Of a stretch of 8,419 nt of DNA, positions 4,935 through 8,419 are shown piece by piece (positions within the stretch are counted from its first letter, which is position 1; every line of letters begins with the position of its first letter). The notes beneath the pieces are model-generated. The model did no database searches. It saw nothing but the letters and a program-made list of their open reading frames with translations, and was not told the DNA's origin. The stretch comes from an uncultured Actinomycetes bacterium (GTDB lineage Bacteria; Actinomycetota; Thermoleophilia; Miltoncostaeales; Miltoncostaeaceae), in assembly GCA_903866425.1 (NCBI GenBank), contig CAIPNN010000211.1:1-8419 (forward strand), given 5' to 3'. The position numbers were made by a program, and so were the translations under genes.

Positions 4935-5654
4935 ATGGACGGCGTACCCGAACTGCACCGGCGCCTTGTCGCCGAATTTCTCGGCACCTTCATCCTGGTG
5001 GCCGGTGGCTGCTCCGCCGTGGCAGTGGATTACCGCCTTCATGGCGTTCTGGGCGGCCACGTGGGCACCGCAGTGGCCTGGGGGCTCATCGTCGCGGTCG
5101 TGGTGTTCTCCATCGGCCACCTCTCCGGTGCCCACATCAACCCCGCGGTCACACTCGCCTTCGCGAGCGGCCGGCACTTCCCGTGGCGCGAGGTCATCCC
5201 GTACTGGGTGGCGCAGGTCACAGGTGCCATGTGTGGCGCGTTCGCCGTCGCCGGCCTATTCACCGACGAAAGCGGTCTGTCCCGAACCCGTCCCAATACA
5301 ATCAGCAGCGGCACGGCGGTGGCGATCGAGGTCGTCATCACAGTGGTGCTGATGCTGGTGGTGATGGCGGTGGCAACGGACAGCAGGGCGCAAGGAGCGC
5401 TCGCCGCTGTCGCCGTCGGGGTAACCGTGATCCTGATGGGCCTGGTGATGGGCCCCATCACAGGGGCATCGATGAACCCCGCCCGCTCCATCGGCCCGGC
5501 GGTTGCCACCGGCGACTTCTCGGGGCTCTGGATCTACGTGATCGGCCCGATCATCGGCGCCGGCATCGGTGTGGCTATCTACGGATATCTGCGCGGGCGC
5601 CCGCACCCGGTGGGCGCCCAGCCCGACGCCGCAGCCGGCAAGGATCTCCCCTGA
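4935..5654 (+). CDS. Aquaporin-family (MIP) channel, aquaglyceroporin-like selectivity filter
   Basis: A 239-residue membrane protein with the two half-helix motifs of the MIP family: SGAHINPAVT (NPA at 69-71) and TGASMNPARS (NPA at 181-183). Six transmembrane helices surround them, and the first holds the conserved AEFLGTFILVAGGCSA. Length and symmetry are normal for bacterial members. Aligning by spacing from Arg184, the aromatic/arginine filter reads Trp49, Gly169, Ala178, Arg184. This differs from water-selective AqpZ (Phe, His, Thr, Arg) and is nearer to GlpF (Trp, Gly, Phe, Arg) and plant NIP-I proteins (Trp, Val, Ala, Arg), so small neutral solutes such as glycerol or metalloid hydroxides are likelier than water alone. 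No glp or ars genes are nearby. The start at 4935 places TACGAT 6 nt upstream, indicating a leaderless transcript. The C-terminal tail (GRPHPVGAQPDAAAGKDLP) is polar. Confidence 0.93.
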   Translation: MDGVPELHRRLVAEFLGTFILVAGGCSAVAVDYRLHGVLGGHVGTAVAWGLIVAVVVFSIGHLSGAHINPAVTLAFASGRHFPWREVIPYWVAQVTGAMCGAFAVAGLFTDESGLSRTRPNTISSGTAVAIEVVITVVLMLVVMAVATDSRAQGALAAVAVGVTVILMGLVMGPITGASMNPARSIGPAVATGDFSGLWIYVIGPIIGAGIGVAIYGYLRGRPHPVGAQPDAAAGKDLP

Positions 5655-5694
5655 GGGAGATACGGTGCCGGTGCGGCGCAAATCGCCGCCGCAC
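5644..5694 (+). terminator. Two small hairpins after the aquaporin gene, possible terminator
   Basis: ATCTCCC (5644-5650) pairs with GGGAGAT (5655-5661) around a loop holding the aquaporin stop codon, and GTGCGGCG (5671-5678) pairs with CGCCGCAC (5687-5694). No U-tract follows. They may attenuate read-through into the SDR gene 64 bp downstream. A possible -10 (TACGGT, 5661-5666) overlaps them. Confidence 0.35.
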
Positions 5695-5718
5695 GGGATC
5701 GACGCACGGGAGGCCACC

Positions 5719-6393
5719 ATGGAGATGAACGCGACTCGGACTCTGGTGATCGGGGCGACCGGCGGGTTCGGCAGCCAGGTGGCGCGGTCACTCGCCAGCC
5801 GTGGGGCATCCGTGGCCGTGAGTGGTCGTGATGCGGAGCGGCTCGCACAGATCGCCACCGAGGTGAACGGGCCGGCGCGTGCGGGCGACGTGACTGCACC
5901 CGGCGTGCCCGACGAACTGGTGGCCTGGGCCGCCGGTGAACTGGGCGGGCTCGACGTGGTGGTGATGGCAGCGGGGGCCGTGGCGTTCGGCCCGGTCGCC
6001 GAACTGACCGACGACGTGTTGCGCGCGGTAATGGCCCTCGACCTCATCGCACCGATTCAGGTGGCACGCGCAGCCGCCAACACGCTTGGCGAGGGTGGCG
6101 TGATCGTGCAGGTGTCGGCCATCGTGGCCGACCAGCCCATGGCGGGGTTGGCCGCGTACTCCGCCGCCAAGGCGGGGCTCACCGCATTCGACACCGCATT
6201 CCGGCGTGAGATGCGACGGGTCAAGGTGCGGGTGCTCGATGCCCGGCCACCCCACATGGAGACGGGCCTCGCCACGAGGCCCATCGCAGGCGCCGCGCCC
6301 GGCCTCGCAGCTGGCGCCGACCCGCGCGAGTACGCGGATGCGCTCGTGGCCGCGATCGCCGAGGATGGCCCGGCTCCCGACTGGATCACCTGA
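5719..6393 (+). CDS. Short-chain dehydrogenase/reductase (SDR)
   Basis: A 224-residue classical SDR. The Rossmann nucleotide loop is GATGGFG (12-18); Arg37 in VAVSGRD suggests preference for NADP(H). Then come AGDV (55-58, adenine-contacting Asp), MAAGAV (83-88, in place of NNAG), Ser133 in QVSAIV and the catalytic pair Tyr147-Lys151 (YSAAK). The position that usually holds the catalytic Asn (VMALDLIAP, residue 108) is Asp here, which could change the proton relay. The ending LDARPPHMETGLATRP is a feature I associate with actinobacterial SDRs of unknown substrate. The protein is on the short side and has no membrane segment, so it should be cytosolic. The start is supported by GGGAGG 5 nt before the ATG at 5719. 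No substrate can be named from the context. Confidence 0.9.
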   Translation: MEMNATRTLVIGATGGFGSQVARSLASRGASVAVSGRDAERLAQIATEVNGPARAGDVTAPGVPDELVAWAAGELGGLDVVVMAAGAVAFGPVAELTDDVLRAVMALDLIAPIQVARAAANTLGEGGVIVQVSAIVADQPMAGLAAYSAAKAGLTAFDTAFRREMRRVKVRVLDARPPHMETGLATRPIAGAAPGLAAGADPREYADALVAAIAEDGPAPDWIT

Positions 6394-6442
6394 CCCGCCC
6401 CACACCCACGCATTCGACCGCGAGCAAACGCCTGAGTCCTGC

Positions 6443-6448
6443 TACTGT
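6443..6448 (+). promoter_or_regulatory. Candidate -10 box of the tRNA-Val/tRNA-Asp pair (TACTGT)
   Basis: TACTGT ends 14 nt before the first base of tRNA-Val and is the best -10-like hexamer in the 69-bp gap after the SDR gene. The -35 is not recognisable. Confidence 0.35.
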
Positions 6449-6462
6449 GCCCCGGCCCGATG

Positions 6463-6535
6463 GGGCGGTTAGCTCAGTTGGTAGAGCACCTGCCTTACAA
6501 GCAGGGGGCCGGCGGTTCAAGTCCGTCACCGCCCA
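6463..6535 (+). tRNA. tRNA-Val (anticodon TAC)
   Basis: A complete 73-nt cloverleaf: acceptor GGGCGGT with ACCGCCC, anticodon stem CCTGC/GCAGG and loop CTTACAA with anticodon TAC at 6496-6498, T loop TTCAAGT, discriminator A at 6535, no encoded CCA. It lies 18 nt before tRNA-Asp, and the two appear to form one transcript ending at the hairpin at 6632-6661. Confidence 0.97.
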
Positions 6536-6553
6536 TCGCTCGCTGCTGTGCCT

Positions 6554-6627
6554 GGGGGTGTAGCTCAGCTGGTTAGAGCGCAGGACTGTCAATCCTGAGG
6601 CCGCGGGTTCGAGTCCCGTCACTCCCG
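6554..6627 (+). tRNA. tRNA-Asp (anticodon GTC)
   Basis: A complete 74-nt cloverleaf: acceptor GGGGGTG with CACTCCC (one G-U), anticodon stem CAGGA/TCCTG with loop CTGTCAA and anticodon GTC at 6588-6590, T loop TTCGAGT, discriminator G at 6627, no encoded CCA. Its 3' part, from 6599 on, is repeated at 6974-7009, making this gene the possible target of an old integration or one half of a former tandem pair. Confidence 0.97.
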
Positions 6628-6634
6628 CTTCACG
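6599..6634 (+). repeat. att-like direct repeat, copy 1 (3' end of tRNA-Asp)
   Basis: These 36 bases cover the tRNA-Asp T arm, the 3' acceptor strand and 7 bases of trailer. They recur at 6974-7009 with only two differences (GA at 6611-6612 versus AC at 6986-6987). The offset is 375 bp. Confidence 0.85.
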
Positions 6635-6661
6635 AGGGCCCCGCAGTCGCGGGGCCCTCGT
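6632..6661 (+). terminator. Rho-independent terminator of the tRNA-Val/tRNA-Asp transcript
   Basis: ACGAGGGCCCCGC pairs perfectly with GCGGGGCCCTCGT (13 bp) around the tetraloop AGTC, starting 4 nt after tRNA-Asp and followed by a modest T-containing stretch (CCGTTT). Strong and well placed. Confidence 0.88.
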
Positions 6662-6701
6662 CCGTTTGGGGCAATACGCCAACCCTGTCCCCTTCGGCGG
6701 A

Positions 6702-6707
6702 TACCCT
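6702..6707 (+). promoter_or_regulatory. Candidate -10 box for the mini-ORF/DUF2256 unit (TACCCT)
   Basis: TACCCT lies 34 nt before the mini-ORF ATG and downstream of the tRNA terminator, so the unit probably has its own promoter. The same hexamer precedes the SRPBCC gene. No clear -35 is seen. Confidence 0.4.
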
Positions 6708-6741
6708 TGGCTCAGACGCACCTCCACACCGAGGAATCCCC

Positions 6742-6813
6742 ATGCGCGCTCGCACCACCGCCACCCGCGACACCGTCTGCCGCGACGTGCACCAGACATG
6801 CGGGCCCTGCTGA
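6742..6813 (+). CDS. 23-codon leader-like mini-ORF, in frame with DUF2256
   Basis: ATG at 6742 with a good ribosome binding site (GAGGAA, 6731-6736, 5 nt spacing) opens 23 codons ending in TGA at 6811-6813. The peptide is arginine-rich at the start (MRARTTATRD) and ends TVCRDVHQTCGPC with three cysteines. The next codon after TGA is the ATG of the DUF2256 gene, in the same frame. Since that gene has no ribosome binding site, translation of this mini-ORF probably feeds it by termination and reinitiation. I recognise no family for the peptide; it may be a regulatory leader, a real microprotein or the remnant of a longer N-terminus cut by a nonsense mutation. Confidence 0.5.
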   Translation: MRARTTATRDTVCRDVHQTCGPC

Positions 6814-6972
6814 ATGCGACGCAAGGGTGACCTTCCCCAGAAGACGTGCGCAACGTGCGGGCGACCATTCGCGTGGCGGAAGAAGTGGGCCGAGAACTGG
6901 GACGAGGTGAAGTACTGCTCAGAGCGCTGTCGGCGCAACCGGCCGAAGGCCGATGCCGGCGACGGCGACTGA
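6814..6972 (+). CDS. DUF2256 zinc-ribbon protein
   Basis: A 52-residue protein that begins MRRKGDLPQKTCATCGRPF, contains WRKKWAENWDEVKYCSERCRRNR and ends in an acidic tail (ADAGDGD). Its length, the CxxC (12, 15) and CxxxC (35, 39) pairs, and the WRKKW...WDEVKYCSxRCRR core match DUF2256, a family of small proteins of unknown function. The four cysteines probably bind zinc. The homologous core begins within a few residues of this ATG, which supports the start even though no Shine-Dalgarno sequence precedes it: the upstream mini-ORF ends in TGA directly before this ATG, pointing to translational coupling. The stop codon abuts the second copy of the tRNA-Asp 3' repeat. From memory, DUF2256 genes often sit near photolyase/cryptochrome genes; none is present here. 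Confidence 0.88.
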   Translation: MRRKGDLPQKTCATCGRPFAWRKKWAENWDEVKYCSERCRRNRPKADAGDGD

Positions 6973-6973
6973 T

Positions 6974-7009
6974 GGCCGCGGGTTCACGTCCCGTCACTCC
7001 CGCTTCACG
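6974..7009 (+). repeat. att-like direct repeat, copy 2 (tRNA-Asp 3' remnant)
   Basis: 34 of 36 bases match 6599-6634. The two changes fall in the T loop (GTTCAC instead of GTTCGA), so this would not make a normal T arm, and no D arm, anticodon arm or 5' acceptor strand precedes it. It begins one base after the DUF2256 stop. It is followed by a hairpin, as the intact tRNA is. Confidence 0.85.
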
Positions 7010-7036
7010 CAAGGCACGCTTCAGCTGGCCTTGCGT
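7007..7036. terminator. Hairpin between convergent DUF2256 and amine oxidase genes
   Basis: ACGCAAGGC (7007-7015) pairs with GCCTTGCGT (7028-7036), 9 bp with a 12-nt loop. It lies 34 nt after the DUF2256 stop and 3 nt from the amine oxidase stop, so it could serve both strands. Its ACG...CGT base matches that of the tRNA-Asp terminator, which suggests common descent with the repeat. Confidence 0.6.
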
Positions 7037-7039
7037 CGT

Positions 7040-8119
7040 TCAAGGGCACGTGGCGGCGGCGACCGCTGTCTCGGCCGCCTCGAGCGCCCCCTCCATGTAG
7101 CCACCGTAGGTGGGGGCGCTCTCAGTACCGCCGAGGATGAGGCACCCCGCCCACTCGCCCGGGGGAGATGTCTGGCGCCCGTATTGCGGATGGGCATACA
7201 GCGGCTGCATATCGTCGGTGGTCGCCACCAGCGGGTCGGTGGCCCAGTCCTTGATCAGGCACGCCACGGGGTGCTGGGCCGCGGGGCCGAAGAGCCGCAC
7301 CAACTGGGCGATGGCGGCGTCCTGCAGGGCGTCCCCTGCATCCATTCGTGCCTGCGGGGGCGTACCGATGAATGCGGTGAGCGCTGCAAGGCCGTGCTCG
7401 TCTGACGCATCGTGGATCTCCACCAGTGGCCCCACGCGGCTTCGCCCCTCCCCCGAGAGACCGGCATCGCGCCAGAACGCGCGCTCGTAGATGGCCACGA
7501 ACTTGGCGTTACCCGCCATCCAGGTGGGCACGGCTGTCCAACTGCTGCGCACGTCCTCCGGGAGCGGCGGGTCAAACACCACCGACTGGGCCAGCAGGCG
7601 CGGCGGCAGCGTGCAGATGACGACGCGCGCATCGCAGGCGACACCCGGGTCGGTCTCCGTGCTCGCCTCGACGGTCACACCGTTGGGCGTTCGCCGCAGC
7701 GCCGTCACACGATGCCCCGTCAGCACCCGCTCATCGGGCACCTCAGCCGCGAGTGCCTCGATCAGCATGGCCGTGCCGCCATGGATGCGCATCGACCCGT
7801 CGCCGGGGGCGCCGCCTTCGTAGCGAATGCACTCGGTCGCCGACTCCTCCCACATCAGCGCACCGGCGTTCTCCTGCGGAAAGGCCCGCAGGCCCAGCTC
7901 ACGCACCAGCGCAGGCATGCGGGGCTGGTAGGCCGGCCAGAACCACGACGGCCCCATGTCGCAGCCGCCCCTTCCGCCATCAGCGCCCAGCGAGAGGATT
8001 CGCCCACCGGTGCGGGGCGCGGCCTCAAGCACCACGTAGTCGGCACCCGCCTGCTGCAGCAGCCGGGCCGCGTACAGGCCGCTGAGCCCGGCTCCGATGA
8101 TCGCGATGTCGTGGTGCAC
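7040..8119 (-). CDS. Flavin-dependent amine oxidase (MAO/polyamine oxidase superfamily)
   Basis: A 359-residue protein starting at GTG 8119. The FAD-binding dinucleotide loop IAIIGAGLSGLYAARLL spans residues 5-21, Glu32 contacts the ribose, and RTGGRI (36-41) is the GG-doublet motif of the family. MAGNAKFVAIYERAFW (201-216) carries Lys206 at the place of the conserved flavin N5-contacting lysine of monoamine oxidases. The C-terminal FAD motif is ILGGTESAPTYGGYMEGALEAAETAV (328-353). There is no Cys for covalent flavin attachment, so FAD is probably non-covalent. At 359 residues it is shorter than the usual 420-500, with a reduced substrate domain; the substrate cannot be predicted. A longer reading up to 8218 would overlap the upstream gene and add unrelated residues, so it is rejected. 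The start lies 8 nt from the upstream stop, implying an operon. TAGGGC is a weak ribosome binding site. Confidence 0.9.
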   Translation of the reverse strand: MHHDIAIIGAGLSGLYAARLLQQAGADYVVLEAAPRTGGRILSLGADGGRGGCDMGPSWFWPAYQPRMPALVRELGLRAFPQENAGALMWEESATECIRYEGGAPGDGSMRIHGGTAMLIEALAAEVPDERVLTGHRVTALRRTPNGVTVEASTETDPGVACDARVVICTLPPRLLAQSVVFDPPLPEDVRSSWTAVPTWMAGNAKFVAIYERAFWRDAGLSGEGRSRVGPLVEIHDASDEHGLAALTAFIGTPPQARMDAGDALQDAAIAQLVRLFGPAAQHPVACLIKDWATDPLVATTDDMQPLYAHPQYGRQTSPPGEWAGCLILGGTESAPTYGGYMEGALEAAETAVAAATCP

Positions 8120-8127
8120 GCGGGGCC

Positions 8128-8419
8128 CTAGGCGCCGAAGCGCTGCGCGATGATCACGACGATATAGGCGAGCCCGGCAAGGCCGATCGCACGGCGGCGC
8201 AACTCCGACCGGTCGCACGCGAGCCGCTCAAGCACCGGATCGAGCAGGGCCATGCGGTGCACCCGCGCCCCATTCGCAAGGAAATCCAGGGCGAAGATCG
8301 CTCCTTGCGTGTCGGCCATGGGCAGCGTGCCTTGACCGGCCGATGGTTCGAAGCGCTGGCCGAGTGCCCCGGCCGCGGTCACGGCAAGGCTCTGCATCGG
8401 CGGCAAGCCTGAGCGGATC
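8128..8419 (-). CDS. Unrecognised protein, C-terminal 96 residues, 5' end beyond the window
   Basis: The frame is open to the window edge, so the gene starts beyond 8419; internal TTG (8406) and ATG (8397) codons are possible but unsupported starts. The visible part includes QRFEPSAGQGTLPMADTQGA, ALDFLANGARVHRMALLDPV and LERLACDRSELRRRA. It ends with one hydrophobic segment, IGLAGLAYIVVIIAQRFGA, which could anchor the protein in the membrane by its tail. I do not recognise the family. It is the upstream neighbour of the amine oxidase gene, only 8 nt away, so the two products probably share a process, with the oxidase possibly acting at the membrane. Confidence 0.7.
   Translation of the reverse strand, partial: IRSGLPPMQSLAVTAAGALGQRFEPSAGQGTLPMADTQGAIFALDFLANGARVHRMALLDPVLERLACDRSELRRRAIGLAGLAYIVVIIAQRFGA

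Noticed and set aside
4902..5177. In-frame extension of the SRPBCC gene into the aquaporin gene
   Set aside because: The extra residues have no SRPBCC similarity and are antisense to a strongly conserved aquaporin.
6386..7012. A 208-codon open frame on the minus strand across the tRNA genes
   Set aside because: It is antisense to tRNA-Val and tRNA-Asp and yields the well-known spurious peptide type (AGVTGLEPAASGLTVLRSNQLS). The phrase REAGVTG.EPAA occurs twice in it only because the tRNA-Asp 3' end is repeated.
7412..8131. A 239-codon plus-strand frame opposite the amine oxidase gene
   Set aside because: Low-complexity His/Arg/Gly-rich translation with no domain; the opposite strand encodes an amine oxidase with intact FAD motifs.
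8120..8218. Longer N-terminus for the amine oxidase starting at 8218
   Set aside because: The added residues precede the FAD loop without similarity and overlap the upstream gene by about 90 bp.
1..8419. CRISPR array, insertion sequence, integrase or toxin-antitoxin pair
   Set aside because: No regularly spaced repeats, transposase, integrase or recognisable toxin/antitoxin coding sequence is present.

Overview
The window is high-GC, densely packed bacterial DNA, most likely from an actinobacterium (Actinomycetota). Supporting signs are strong G/C bias at third codon positions, GTG starts, TANNNT-type -10 boxes sometimes only 6 nt from the start codon (leaderless style), a rhodanese gene next to sufE, a DUF6636-like secreted Cys-rich protein, a two-gene fluoride exporter and tRNA genes without an encoded CCA. 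A deep lineage such as Thermoleophilia or Acidimicrobiia would fit, but this is a guess from overall feel.

Layout. 1-861 (+): the C-terminal part of a thiosulfate sulfurtransferase followed by a SufE-like sulfur acceptor. 936-1385 (+): a small secreted six-cysteine protein. 1382-2485 (-): an orphan LivJ-type periplasmic binding protein whose stop codon overlaps the previous one. 2515-3290 (+): two overlapping fluC/crcB genes. 3287-3409 (-): a 40-residue single-pass membrane protein. 3589-3930 (+): an exported cupredoxin with a complete type 1 copper ligand set, then a strong hairpin terminator. 4071-4313 (+): a small protein with an Ada-like YH..C..PCxxC zinc-knuckle pattern. 4345-4417 (+): tRNA-Glu. 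4425-4901 (-) and 4935-5654 (+): a divergent SRPBCC/AHSA1 protein and an aquaporin-family channel that share a 33-bp intergenic region. 5719-6393 (+): an SDR oxidoreductase. 6463-6627 (+): tRNA-Val and tRNA-Asp, then a terminator. 6742-6972 (+): a 23-codon mini-ORF fused stop-to-start with a DUF2256 zinc-ribbon gene. 7040-8119 (-): a flavin amine oxidase, preceded by the C-terminal end of an unrecognised membrane-anchored protein that runs off the window.

Most of it looks like ordinary core chromosome: sulfur transfer, fluoride detoxification, redox proteins and tRNAs. The most unusual spot is 6599-7036. The 3' end of tRNA-Asp is repeated (34 of 36 bases) 375 bp downstream, directly after the DUF2256 stop codon, and each copy is followed by its own hairpin. 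The mini-ORF/DUF2256 unit is therefore bracketed by an att-like direct repeat, or sits on the ruin of a second tRNA-Asp gene. Within this unit DUF2256 has no Shine-Dalgarno sequence of its own and lies in frame with the mini-ORF across a single TGA.
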